From the NCBI RefSeq assembly GCF_012290005.1, contig NZ_JAAXMS010000002.1:1030337-1094336 (forward strand): 64,000 nt of DNA, read 5' to 3'. Source of the stretch: Crateriforma spongiae. Its GTDB lineage: Bacteria > Planctomycetota > Planctomycetia > Pirellulales > Pirellulaceae. This document shows positions 46,632 through 55,650 of this stretch, in pieces (the stretch's first letter is position 1; the number at the start of each line of letters is the position of its first letter). A program made the translations under genes and the position numbers. A model generated the notes under the pieces. That model was not told the DNA's origin, made no database searches, and saw only the letters and a program-made list of their open reading frames with translations.

Positions 46632-46780
46632 TTGAAAACTCGGGATTTAGTAGGTGAGGGATTTCCGGGGCGATGACCTTACGCCCCGAGCCATCGCGTT
46701 GTTTCGACGACGTGAATGCCTGGAATGCTCCCCAAAACCTGATGCGCGCGTTATGAAGATTTCTCAGAAGGAGACTTTCG

Positions 46781-47065
46781 ATGACCAAGAAGCGAAAACG
46801 AAGAAGACATGAGCAGATTGTGAAGCTACTTCAAGAAGGCCAGCCCATGCTGGCGACAGGCAAATCTGAAGCCGAGGTTTTTCAGCGGCTTGAGATCACC
46901 GAGTCGACATGGCAGCGGTGGAACAAGCAGTTTGGTGGCATGAAGTCTGATGAAGCCAAGCGTCTTCGGGAGCTCGAGGTCGAGAATCAGCGACTTAAGG
47001 AGATGCTCGCCGAAGCCGAGCTGGATAAGCGAATCTTGAAGACGGCCTTGGAGGGAAACTACTGA
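46781..47065 (+). CDS. IS3-family OrfA (DNA-binding, helix-turn-helix)
   Basis: 94 residues. Basic N-terminus KKRKRRRHEQIVKLLQEG, a helix-turn-helix (SEAEVFQRLEITESTWQRWNKQFGG), and a leucine-zipper-like helix (RLRELEVENQRLKEMLAEAELDKRILK). This is the normal OrfA layout of IS3 elements, used for end binding and dimerisation with OrfAB. A good ribosome binding site, AGAAGGAG, stands seven bases before ATG 46781. It overlaps the upstream extension of orfB, consistent with a -1 frameshift making the full transposase. Confidence 0.9.
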   Translation: MTKKRKRRRHEQIVKLLQEGQPMLATGKSEAEVFQRLEITESTWQRWNKQFGGMKSDEAKRLRELEVENQRLKEMLAEAELDKRILKTALEGNY

Positions 47066-47115
47066 GCCCGGCACGGCGGCGCGAGGCAGTCAACTACGTT
47101 CAAAAGACCTGCGAA

Positions 47116-47970
47116 GTGTCGCAGCGTCGGGCTTGTCGAACATTGGATCAATCCTTGAGCCCCCAACGATACCAACCATCAACGAAGGAGGATGAGCCGT
47201 CATTGATCAAGCGGATCCTGGAACTTGTCTCGGAGTTCCCCCGCTTTGGTTACCGACGAATCACGCGTCTGCTGCGAAGTGAAGGTTGGAAGGTCAATGC
47301 GAAACGTGTTTATCGCCTCTGGCGTCAGGAGGGGCTAAAGGTCCCAAAAAAGACAGCAAAAATGCGTCGGCTTGGTTCTGCTGAGGGTGGAATCGTTCGT
47401 CGCAAAGCCGAGCGAAAGGATCACGCGTGGTCAGTCGACTTCATTTTTGACCGTACAACGAATGGTCGCTCACTGAAGATGCTCGTTGTGCTTGATGAGT
47501 TCACCCGTGAGTGTGTCGCAGTGGAGGTCAGTCGAAAAATCACAGGGGACCATCTTGTCGAAGTGTTGGTCGATCTCATTGCGATTCGCGGCGTTCCGAA
47601 ATACGTCCGAAGCGACAATGGGCCGGAGTTCATCTCACGGCGTGTCCGAGACTTTTTGGAATCGATAAATGTCGGCAAGTCCTACATCGACTCTGGCAGC
47701 CCTTGGCAAAACGGCTTTGTTGAGAGCTTCAACAGCCGTTTCCGAGATGAATGCCTGAACCGTGAAGAGTTTGCGACCGTGCAGGAAGCCCGTGCGGTCA
47801 TTGAGCACTGGAGGCAGACCTAAAACCATCGGCGGCCTCACAGTTCACTCGATGGGCTTACGCCGGCCGCCTTCGCCTCTCGGTGTTCCGCTTCGACGCA
47901 GGGAGCGCAGCGACCGAAGTCGAAGCGGTACACCAAACCCGAATCAACTACCCAACCCGTTCCTTCATAA
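47116..47970 (+). pseudogene. IS3-family OrfB (DDE transposase) with premature stop
   Basis: The frame reads through the integrase core: HAWSVDFIFD with the first Asp, YVRSDNGPEF with the second, and NGFVESFNSRFRDECLNRE with the Glu. A TAA at 47821-47823 then interrupts it. The frame resumes at once with NHRRPHSSLDGLTPAAF, the normal IS3 tail, and ends at 47970. A single base change from a Tyr codon explains the stop. The catalytic residues survive, but the last roughly 50 residues are lost, so activity is doubtful. The upstream part overlaps orfA in the -1 frame (residues GGKLLSPARRREAV precede 47116). Confidence 0.85.
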
Positions 47971-48002
47971 GCGTGTACCCGAAAATGGGGTCACTCCATG
48001 CC

Positions 48003-48426
48003 TGTCCTGTCGCAGTCAATTTCAACGCAGTTCGCATAGGAGAAAACTGGCGAACCATGCCACAGCATTTTGCACATTGTGCGAGTGACTAACTCGAAGC
48101 ATCCTGCGATCAAGAAGGGAGATAGGTTTTCGTCGGTCTCCAGGACCGAGGTAGCGGTCCCGCACCTCTCTGCTTGAGTGGATCAACACCCTCACTTGAA
48201 CGAAACAGACTACGAAAGACTTCATGAGACTTCACATACGACTTCGACCCTGCGATAGAACTGCAATACGCATTAGTGAATTCAGCTGACTCAATTCGCC
48301 ATAGCTGCTCATTTTCTATTCTCCGAAAGAGGAAACCCGGACGAATTGCGAATCACTCCAAAGGTGCGATCACCAGAACAATCTATTGCCTGAGTTAGAG
48401 CCATAAATCTCGTTCGTTTTCGAACC
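48003..48426. other. Intergenic region after the IS element
   Basis: About 420 bases. GACTTC recurs at roughly 10-11-base spacing near 48208-48245. A 67-codon reverse frame (48022-48225) has no recognisable family. Nothing else is seen. It may be a remnant of sequence displaced before the IS insertion. Confidence 0.35.
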
Positions 48427-49590
48427 CTAAAGCGGTGCCCCTCCGATCTTCTGATAAATTGCCTCGTATGCATCAAGTGCCTTGTCAGTAGAGAACTTAT
48501 TCGACTGAGAAAAGCCTTGCTGAATCCTCAACTGCCGATCTTCGCAAGACGAGGTTACCGTATGATCTAATACTGATGCTGCGTGAGAGGCCCAGGCAGA
48601 TAGGTTGCCAGTGAACCGTGGTAGATATATCGCCGCATTCCCGCCCACTTCGGTCATCGGCGCCGTATTGGTCGTAATAACAGGCGTACCACACGCCATC
48701 GCTTCGGCGATCGGCCAGCCAAAACCCTCTTCGAGACTTGGGAAAAGAAAGACGCTGGCCAAGTTGTAGGCAGCGATTACTTGTTCGTCTGTAAGGCCAT
48801 GGACAAAACGCACCAATCCTCCATTCGGCATATCAGTCGCAGATCGCCGAAGATCTTCATTCGGCTTTCCGCCGACCATCCACAATGGAATTGGGGTGGT
48901 GGCACGTTCGCACCAAGCACGGTAGAGCTCAATGACTCCTTCGCGATTCTTGTACCAGAGATTGCCGCCAACATGCAGCAGGAAGCCATCTTTGTCGTCC
49001 GGTTCGAGATGTTGCGTTAACGATTCTTCGGCCTCGCTTTTTGCAAGAACCCGAAAGTTACCGTTCAGTCCATTGTGAACGACTTCTGACAACTGCGGTG
49101 CCTTCGGCAAGAAACGGTGTAGGTCTGTTTGAGTTTGGTAGGAAACGCTAATAAAGTTTCTAGCCGCGGAAAAACCATCGCGAATGAGGGCTTGATACCT
49201 CTTGCCAGTCCAGCTTGTTGGATTCTCTGGAATTTCACCAAGCGCTGATCGCAAGGCAAGAAAGTCGTGGCAATGGACCACATGCGTACGATGAGCGATT
49301 CGCGGAACCCACATTCCTAACGCTTGATCGGCAACGACAAATAGCGTCTCGCTAGACTCTTTGGAAACTCGATTCGCAAGCTTGGGCGGATAGATCAAGT
49401 ACTGATCCACATATCCTAGCCACTTACGAACACCGCCATGACCAACTGGCAGCCTCGAGAACAACCTCGATGAAGTCCAATACTCAACATCGTGACCACG
49501 CTCAAGCATCCCTTCGCCAATCATTTTCGCAAAGCGAGGCATGCTGGTCGAAGGGAGTGTCGGCGGGTGAATAACAAAAACTAGTTTCAT
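48427..49590 (-). CDS. Glycosyltransferase family 4 (mannosyltransferase-like)
   Basis: About 387 residues from ATG 49590. GT-B fold with N-terminal KLVFVIHPPTLPSTSMPRFAKM. The donor domain has FLLHVGGNLWYKNREGVIELY, GLVRFVHGLTDEQVIAAYNLA and SVFLFPSLEEGFGWPIAEAM. ACGTPVITTNTAPMTEVGGNA is typical of GT4 enzymes acting on O-antigen repeat units. ATG 49590 is preferred to the TTG at 49605; it lies four bases beyond the stop of the next upstream gene, so translation is likely coupled. Sugar specificity is unknown. Confidence 0.87.
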   Translation of the reverse strand: MKLVFVIHPPTLPSTSMPRFAKMIGEGMLERGHDVEYWTSSRLFSRLPVGHGGVRKWLGYVDQYLIYPPKLANRVSKESSETLFVVADQALGMWVPRIAHRTHVVHCHDFLALRSALGEIPENPTSWTGKRYQALIRDGFSAARNFISVSYQTQTDLHRFLPKAPQLSEVVHNGLNGNFRVLAKSEAEESLTQHLEPDDKDGFLLHVGGNLWYKNREGVIELYRAWCERATTPIPLWMVGGKPNEDLRRSATDMPNGGLVRFVHGLTDEQVIAAYNLASVFLFPSLEEGFGWPIAEAMACGTPVITTNTAPMTEVGGNAAIYLPRFTGNLSAWASHAASVLDHTVTSSCEDRQLRIQQGFSQSNKFSTDKALDAYEAIYQKIGGAPL

Positions 49591-49594
49591 TGGA

Positions 49595-50764
49595 CTATCT
49601 ATCAAGCGTCTCGATCTCGCACGCTATCGATTTTGCAGCCTCTGCAACACTATACGAAGCCATTTGTTCCGCTGCCCAATCGAAATCGCGATCAAATGCC
49701 GCAAGTTCTATGATCGAGCGCGAGAGCGCTCCTGCGTCCCCGACGGGGAAAACGCGAAAACGCTCAAGGCCAGCGAAGTCCTGACTGCAACCGACTGCAT
49801 CGGATGTGACGACGCTGCATCCACAATCAAGCGCTTCGTTGACGACCAGCCCCCACGTCTCACCCATTTTTCGCGACGGAAGTACCAATAAATCCATGGC
49901 CAAATAGTAGTCAGCTAGTTTCGACTGGTTAATAAATCCAGCAAAGTGGGCAGGAATCCCACTTTCGATAGCGCGCTGTCTAAGTTCACTTTCAAGCTCG
50001 CCTGATCCCACAAACAGTAGTTCCGTTTTCTCTTTCAGCTGCGCCGGTAACCGAGACCATGCATCGAGGATGATATCGGGATTCTTCTTCGGGATCAGTT
50101 TTCCAGAAAATCCAATAACATGTTTCCCATGAGAGATCTGCAGTTTTTCCCTGGACTGGTCGCGAGCAACTTGTTTTTCGCTAGATGACTTATCCGCTGT
50201 TGGATTGGGTGTACAGTAGCGTGCGACACGCAACTTTGATTCGGGGACGCCGCTTGCAAGGTAATGCTTGCGATTTGCATTTCCTATCACGAAAAAACGG
50301 TTGATCTGAGAATAGATTCCGCGATAAACCGCAGCACGCCCCAGTGCTTTCAGTCGGCTTCGGTTATTCGATTCATCTTGTGTTTCCATGCGGATCCAGA
50401 CGGGAATGCGACGAAGCCTTGCAGCTGCAAACGCTTTCACGCAGTACTCGTACCCAAACGAATGCAGCAAAATCGCTCCAGGTCGAGCATTTTGGATTGT
50501 CTCGGAAACCCCTTTGCCGGATAGCCCTGAATACTTCTGAATGCCGCCAGGCTCGTCGTTGCTGAGCACGCGATTGGAGTATCCGTCAAGCAGGGGAACA
50601 TCCCACGAAACGCTTTTTCCAAATTCGCTATCATACCCACCGCGAACCGAAAAATCGCTCGCGTAAATCACTTCAAATCGGTCACCAACTAAATCGAAAA
50701 GCGCCTGGTAGACAGGTGCCCGATATTGAATCGGATGAGTTTCAAAAATCAAGAGCTGCGTCAT
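49595..50764 (-). CDS. Glycosyltransferase family 4
   Basis: 389 residues. Starts LLIFETHPIQYRAPVYQALF, an opening common to EPS GT4 enzymes, with KHVIGFSGKLIPKKNPDIIL and ELLFVGSGELESELRQRAIE. The site Glu region is SRKMGETWGLVVNEALDCGCSVVTSDAVG. A single, well-formed domain pair with no insertion. Upstream the CgeB-like gene ends 40 bases away, so it belongs to the same operon. The donor sugar cannot be read from motifs. Confidence 0.87.
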   Translation of the reverse strand: MTQLLIFETHPIQYRAPVYQALFDLVGDRFEVIYASDFSVRGGYDSEFGKSVSWDVPLLDGYSNRVLSNDEPGGIQKYSGLSGKGVSETIQNARPGAILLHSFGYEYCVKAFAAARLRRIPVWIRMETQDESNNRSRLKALGRAAVYRGIYSQINRFFVIGNANRKHYLASGVPESKLRVARYCTPNPTADKSSSEKQVARDQSREKLQISHGKHVIGFSGKLIPKKNPDIILDAWSRLPAQLKEKTELLFVGSGELESELRQRAIESGIPAHFAGFINQSKLADYYLAMDLLVLPSRKMGETWGLVVNEALDCGCSVVTSDAVGCSQDFAGLERFRVFPVGDAGALSRSIIELAAFDRDFDWAAEQMASYSVAEAAKSIACEIETLDR

Positions 50765-50804
50765 CGTATACTCGTTTCGTTTCTATATATTGAACAGCTC
50801 GCGG

Positions 50805-51827
50805 CTAAAATACCGCGTTCAAAATTTGCGAACAAATATCTTCGTTTCCGACTTTTAACTCTCTCACCCGACGCATTCCAGCATCGCGTATCTTCTCTCG
50901 CTTGGCGTCGTCGCAAAGCAGCGTTTTGCATACTCTTTTACATTCCTCGGCATCACTCCAAAACATGGCTTCCTCCCCTTCACGGAACATCTCTGTATGT
51001 TCGCTGGTTCGTTCGGCACACAAAAGGCCGCCAGCAAAGGGAATTTCAACGGAACGACGCGTATGGAAGTCCCGGTTTCCTTTAGACAGCATTCCGAGGC
51101 AGACTTTAGCTCCGCGTATGGCTGATACATAATCACTGCCATACAAAGCACTTCCTCGGAAAGCGCACGAAAGACGATGAAAAACAGGTGACTTGCTCCA
51201 AGAATTCCCCCATATTGCAACAGAAAAGCCGCTGTCCATAAGACTGCACAGAAAACGATCTCTCCCCTCGTTTCGCATCCAAGTTCCAATAAATGCAACG
51301 TCCGATTGAAATGCAACCGAACCGTCGGCGGGAGGCGGTGCATGTTGAACTTCGTCGTAGCTCATATAGACCCGCAAAATCTTCTTTGCACCAAGCGCAC
51401 CATACTCCGAAACATTCTCATCCCGACACACAACGCAAAGGTCGTAATCGGGAATCGCTGCAAGAAGTGAATCAAACCGCCGTCCATCGCGTCCGCCTGT
51501 GGGATCGTCATTGTTATACAGCACAACGGGGCAGCCCCATTGCCTTAAAACCTTCACACATTCACGCCCGAGAAGCTCTCCAGAGTTGACCCAAACAAGA
51601 TCAGGCTGCTGCTCCGAAAAGCTCTTTAACCACCGTTGAACCCTTTTTTGGACAAACCGGTAACCAGTACGATAGTGAACTCGCGACGTAATCGCCGAAC
51701 CTATTCCATGCAGAGCGATTTTGTCCATGTCAACTATCACCACATCGTGACCAAGTCGTTCGAGCGCACATGCACGATGATAAGATGTTGAAGAGGGAGA
51801 TGAATTACCTACGTAAACAACTTTCAT
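50805..51827 (-). CDS. CgeB-like glycosyltransferase (Glyco_trans_1_2 type)
   Basis: 340 residues. N-terminal KVVYVGNSSPSSTSYHRACAL, then DLVWVNSGELLGRECVKVL and DVAFIGTWMRNEGRDRFLCSL. The C-terminal core is KVCLGMLSKGNRDFHTRRSVEIPFAGGLLCAERT followed by EHTEMFREGEEAMFW. This is the pattern of CgeB/Glyco_trans_1_2 proteins in spore-coat and O-antigen loci. ATG 51827 overlaps the upstream polymerase gene's stop in an ATGA, indicating coupled translation, and is preferred to the GTG at 51836. Confidence 0.85.
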   Translation of the reverse strand: MKVVYVGNSSPSSTSYHRACALERLGHDVVIVDMDKIALHGIGSAITSRVHYRTGYRFVQKRVQRWLKSFSEQQPDLVWVNSGELLGRECVKVLRQWGCPVVLYNNDDPTGGRDGRRFDSLLAAIPDYDLCVVCRDENVSEYGALGAKKILRVYMSYDEVQHAPPPADGSVAFQSDVAFIGTWMRNEGRDRFLCSLMDSGFSVAIWGNSWSKSPVFHRLSCAFRGSALYGSDYVSAIRGAKVCLGMLSKGNRDFHTRRSVEIPFAGGLLCAERTSEHTEMFREGEEAMFWSDAEECKRVCKTLLCDDAKREKIRDAGMRRVRELKVGNEDICSQILNAVF

Positions 51828-53374
51828 CTGGTACACCGTGGCCCAAATCTAGAGTTCTGCTTAATAGCAATAAGTTTCGCGCTCGACCTGCCCATACGTC
51901 TCAAAATCGCATCCAGCATCCATAGCACTACCACAAAAAAGATCGCTGACCTAGCGAAATTGAAAAAACTTGTTGTGCTCTCCTCTGCCAAATCAACTGT
52001 AATAAGTTGAAGTATCGGGGCACATACCAATGCAGTGCCTATTGGCGGCGTTTTTGTGTACATTACGGCAAACACCGTGCCGGCAATAAGTGATGAAATG
52101 AAAAGACTATGGGTGATAACACCAAACCAACCAAACGATGCGTATGCACTCAATACTATAGAGTCGGCTGTATCTTTATCGCCAATCGCAAACGACTGGT
52201 ACAGTAGATCCTCCTGGTTTGGAAAGTTCTCCTTCCAAGGAAACAAGGGGCCAGGAATGCTCCAGATAAATGAATGAAACAAGTCCTTGTGTAACAGATA
52301 CGCCTTCTTTTCAGCGGGGAGCCTAATACAGTATGCCAAAGGCGTCGCAACAAGCGGTCGGCTCGAAAGATTATTACTTGTTCTTTCTTGCTCCAGTTCT
52401 CGCATCGCTGGATCCATCACAAACTTTTTGAGTGCTCCTGGGATTGCCTCAATTGCACTGACGCGGTAGTTGTCTAAGCCCGCGTGCCCACTTCGCATAA
52501 AGTTATTGAAAAGCATCGAATAATACAGAAGAGGCAGACATATTGCCACCGCTGCAAGTGCCTTAATAAACCCTGGCCGGTTACCAAAGAAGTAGACTGC
52601 CCACCAAAAGTGCGCGAATGCACAAAACGCTAAATCTCTCCGGCCCTGATTGAAATACAAAAATAGAACGACAAGAATTGAACATGCCAAAATGCCCCCC
52701 AGAAACAGTCGCGATGATCGATTCTTCGCTTCTACTGTTTTCCATAATAGCAAACCGTTTAGCAGCAACTGCAGGCTCGTCATGGACGAGACTAGAAAAT
52801 ACCAAACCGGCATTTCCCCGTCTTCGAAGCCATCGACTTTTATTGTGCGCGTCCCAACAATGCCAGTTGATACCAAGAAGGCTTCTGCCATCAAAAGGGA
52901 GATGATAACTGGGAGGAGACTTTTGGTTGACAGAAGCTTCAGAGCACCTAGGACTTGATCGAGCTTTCGCTCCAAGGACTTTACGAAACGCAGTGAACCG
53001 AAAAAGGCTAGTGCAAAGCAGAAGATCGAACAATACAATACGGCAGCAGCATAATCACTGATCACCAAGCCACCAAACATTGTTTCGTTCAATGTTTCCG
53101 AGATATCTAGGCTACTATCTAAGTGATGCTTCACCGAAGTGAAGAGCCAGGCAAAATTTTGCAGGAAACATAGCACAATCGCACCACATCTTGCAAATCG
53201 TATCATTTGGAATGAATTGCCAACGCATGACCAAAGCCAAGAGCATGTGACTACGACACCAACAGTTGACGCCACATCACTTACGATGCACGAATTCACC
53301 AAAGAAGCGATGCCCCAGCCTGGAATAGTGATAGCGATAGCTGCACTGGGATTCAAGGGTCGGTTCGCTATCAT
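51824..53374 (-). CDS. Multi-spanning membrane protein, O-antigen polymerase (Wzy) candidate
   Basis: 516 residues with about ten to twelve hydrophobic segments (for example SLLPVIISLLMAEAFLVSTGI, LFLGGILACSILVVLFLYF, LAAVAICLPLLYYSMLF). A large hydrophilic loop (about 290-390) holds several Arg and a conserved-looking YFNQGRRDLAFCAF before it. Topology, low sequence conservation and a position between glycosyltransferases fit a Wzy-type polymerase. Wzy proteins are usually recognised by topology, so this stays a candidate. The following GT4 gene is only two bases away, and the CgeB-like gene overlaps by four. No other polymerase is inside this locus. Confidence 0.65.
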   Translation of the reverse strand: MIANRPLNPSAAIAITIPGWGIASLVNSCIVSDVASTVGVVVTCSWLWSCVGNSFQMIRFARCGAIVLCFLQNFAWLFTSVKHHLDSSLDISETLNETMFGGLVISDYAAAVLYCSIFCFALAFFGSLRFVKSLERKLDQVLGALKLLSTKSLLPVIISLLMAEAFLVSTGIVGTRTIKVDGFEDGEMPVWYFLVSSMTSLQLLLNGLLLWKTVEAKNRSSRLFLGGILACSILVVLFLYFNQGRRDLAFCAFAHFWWAVYFFGNRPGFIKALAAVAICLPLLYYSMLFNNFMRSGHAGLDNYRVSAIEAIPGALKKFVMDPAMRELEQERTSNNLSSRPLVATPLAYCIRLPAEKKAYLLHKDLFHSFIWSIPGPLFPWKENFPNQEDLLYQSFAIGDKDTADSIVLSAYASFGWFGVITHSLFISSLIAGTVFAVMYTKTPPIGTALVCAPILQLITVDLAEESTTSFFNFARSAIFFVVVLWMLDAILRRMGRSSAKLIAIKQNSRFGPRCTR

Positions 53375-53376
53375 GG

Positions 53377-54573
53377 TCAGCAGGACGTTGTGTCACTGGC
53401 GGTTGATTGCGGATTGGCAGAGCTGAACTCGCCGACAACATCCGCCATTTCATCACCGTACTTATCCCAGCCACCCAGCCTAGCAACTCGCTCGATCGCC
53501 GCGTTCGACATCGACCTGCGGAGCTCTGGGCTATCTGCTAGCTGCTGCAGCTTTCCTGCGATCAGATCGGGGCGGCGAATTGGCACTATAAAGCCTTCCT
53601 TACCATCATGAAACAAATCACTCGCACCGGTGTGATCCGTTGCGACAATGGGGCAACCGCAGGCAAGCGACTCTCCTTGAACCATTGCTAGCCCTTCCTC
53701 GATGCTTGATAGCAAGAAAACGTGAGATGTACTGTAGTAGCGTGGGAGCTCAATGTTGGGAACTGTCCCCAAGAATGTCACATCGGCAGTCGATTTTTTT
53801 CTTAGCAAATGCTTCATTTGTGGCTCAACCGCACCGATTACCACAAACTCTTTTTTGGGATGCTTGAATGCCCGAAAAGCATCGAGCGCATCGAGGAATG
53901 CCTTGCGCACTGAAACGGAACCGACCCATAAAACGCGGAAGCGATCAGAGGGCGGCGACCCTGCCTTTGTGAATCTATCCAAACGTGCACCATAAGGGAC
54001 CTTCCTGATCTTCTCTGCTGGAACTCCCATTTGAATAAATGAATTTTGAACAAATCTGGAAGGAACGGTGATCAGGTCTGCCTCGCAGTACTCCTGCTGC
54101 TCCTTCTCTATCACCCTGGCGTCAACTCCAGCGAAATTCAGGCCCCATCGAGCGTATTCTTCGTGGAGAATGGTATTCTGATAGCCGATGTGTGAAGATC
54201 CTCTGTCACAGATGAACTTACCACCAATCGACTTCATTTTTCGGCCCGATTTCAAGCCAGATCCTGAAAGAGCAAATAGCACTCCCGGTTCTTTGATATG
54301 CTTGGACACATGATGGTCGAGAGTAACATGGCTCCACCAAGCCCAATTGGCATTAATCGATTGCCAGCGGTCGAGACCTACGTGCCCTCGGGCCATGTAG
54401 GTCGTTTGAAACCAGGGAAATGTTCGGACTTTTGCTTTTGGAATTCCGCCTTCATCCTTAAGCTTTAGGCGTGGATAGCCGGTCCAAATTTCTCTCAGAA
54501 GTCCGTGCTTTTCAAATTGTCTCGCCAGATGAAAGTGATGAAAACGTCCAATGCAGATCTGGGTAACCTTCAT
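53377..54573 (-). CDS. Glycosyltransferase family 4
   Basis: 398 residues. Opens KVTQICIGRFHHFHLARQFEKHG, common to EPS/O-antigen GT4 enzymes. The donor half has FRVLWVGSVSVRKAFLDALDAF, VTFLGTVPNIELPRYYSTSHV and FLLSSIEEGLAMVQGESLACGCPIVATDHTGASDLF, with the Glu-x7-Glu site. The end, SNAAIERVARLGGWDKYGDEMADVV, is the usual C-terminal helix. Two bases separate it from the polymerase candidate upstream in the genome (downstream in transcription), so they are one operon. Confidence 0.87.
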   Translation of the reverse strand: MKVTQICIGRFHHFHLARQFEKHGLLREIWTGYPRLKLKDEGGIPKAKVRTFPWFQTTYMARGHVGLDRWQSINANWAWWSHVTLDHHVSKHIKEPGVLFALSGSGLKSGRKMKSIGGKFICDRGSSHIGYQNTILHEEYARWGLNFAGVDARVIEKEQQEYCEADLITVPSRFVQNSFIQMGVPAEKIRKVPYGARLDRFTKAGSPPSDRFRVLWVGSVSVRKAFLDALDAFRAFKHPKKEFVVIGAVEPQMKHLLRKKSTADVTFLGTVPNIELPRYYSTSHVFLLSSIEEGLAMVQGESLACGCPIVATDHTGASDLFHDGKEGFIVPIRRPDLIAGKLQQLADSPELRRSMSNAAIERVARLGGWDKYGDEMADVVGEFSSANPQSTASDTTSC

Positions 54574-54655
54574 TTTTAAACCTTGCGCTCAATGCTCACG
54601 CTCCTTAAAACTCCGAGTAGCGTTGGAAACGCTCACTCTAAATCTACTAGTCAGT

Positions 54656-55639
54656 TTAATGACCGCACTGCTTGAGTATAGATTTGGCGACCGTGACACG
54701 ACCGATTCTACCTCCGAGTGAAAGAAAGAAAACCAACCACCTTAATGATTTCGACACGCGGATCTTCGAACCATCATGCGCCCTTTCAAGTTCCGACAAA
54801 ACACCGTGCCTTATCAAGGGATCGTTCCGCAAACTTGCCCAACGAAACGGTGCATCATATATAATGCATGCAGCGAGTCTGATTTTTGTGGCAAACGTTG
54901 GATCCTCTGCAAGGAGGTGATCGTAAAGGCTGTCAAGTATTTCAAAAATCTGTTTGTATAGTTCGCCACGACGGTTTAGGTAATTGGAAGCTACACCTGG
55001 ATGGCGGCGAATTTCCGTTAAATTCTCGCGCACCATCGCAATGCCACATTGGCGACCAGCACGACTCCAGAACTCAAAATCGCCTGCATACGGTAAATCT
55101 TCTCGAAATCCCCCGAGTTCTTTCACGATGGTGGTCCTCAACGATACGTTTGACAAATTACCAGGGATGCAGCCAAACAATAAAAACATGAGGTCACTGA
55201 TCTCCGGAGTAATATAGGCGGGAGCGACTTTTAGAAAATACTCTGTTCCGGAACTTCCAGTGGATGACCCCAAATTGGCTCGCGATATCTGTACCGAATC
55301 TGGTTGGCGCACCCAATATTTCACCACTCTTGACAGCGACTCACTATCGGTGAAGTAATCGTCTGCACACAATACTTGACTGAATGGGCACGTTGCTTTG
55401 CTGAACACGAAATTCAGGTTTCCAAAAATTCCGAGATTGCTATCCTGCAGGAAAACTTGTATCCGTTTGTCACTGAGTGTAGAGAGATACTGTCTTGTCC
55501 CATCCGTCGAGCCATTGTCGCTGATTATCATTTCCCAATCGGAGAAGTCCTGCGCAAGGACTGATTCTACACATTCGCGAATATACGGCATCCCGTTCCA
55601 GACAGGCGTCACAATTGTTATTTGCGGCTTGCTATCCAT
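54656..55639 (-). CDS. Glycosyltransferase family 2
   Basis: About 327 residues. GT-A fold with ITIVTPVWNGMPYIRECVESVLAQDFSDWEMIISDNGSTDGT at the start. The metal-binding region is QVLCADDYFTDSESL, in which ADD serves as the DxD equivalent. ELGGFREDLPYAGDFEFWSRAG is the acceptor-side motif, close to WsaF/EpsE-type enzymes. ATG 55639 removes a 25-residue extension rich in non-conserved text and places the start 11 bases after the flippase stop. Probably transfers a sugar to the lipid-linked repeat unit. Confidence 0.86.
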   Translation of the reverse strand: MDSKPQITIVTPVWNGMPYIRECVESVLAQDFSDWEMIISDNGSTDGTRQYLSTLSDKRIQVFLQDSNLGIFGNLNFVFSKATCPFSQVLCADDYFTDSESLSRVVKYWVRQPDSVQISRANLGSSTGSSGTEYFLKVAPAYITPEISDLMFLLFGCIPGNLSNVSLRTTIVKELGGFREDLPYAGDFEFWSRAGRQCGIAMVRENLTEIRRHPGVASNYLNRRGELYKQIFEILDSLYDHLLAEDPTFATKIRLAACIIYDAPFRWASLRNDPLIRHGVLSELERAHDGSKIRVSKSLRWLVFFLSLGGRIGRVTVAKSILKQCGH

Positions 55640-55650
55640 ATGCTTTGAAA

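Larger units (their letters stand above)
46721..47998 (+). mobile_element. IS3-family insertion sequence (IS407-like), 1,278 bp
   Basis: The left end TGGAATGCTCCCC and the right end (reverse strand TGGAGTGACCCC) form imperfect terminal inverted repeats. The sequence TGCC is present immediately outside both ends (46717-46720 and 47999-48002), a 4-bp target duplication as expected for this group. It carries orfA and a damaged orfB in the usual -1 frame arrangement. It lies between two glycosyltransferase genes, in opposite orientation to them. Confidence 0.85.

Noticed and set aside
48022..48225. Possible group II intron or IS remnant frame after the IS3 element
   Set aside because: No reverse transcriptase motif or intron domain could be recognised.
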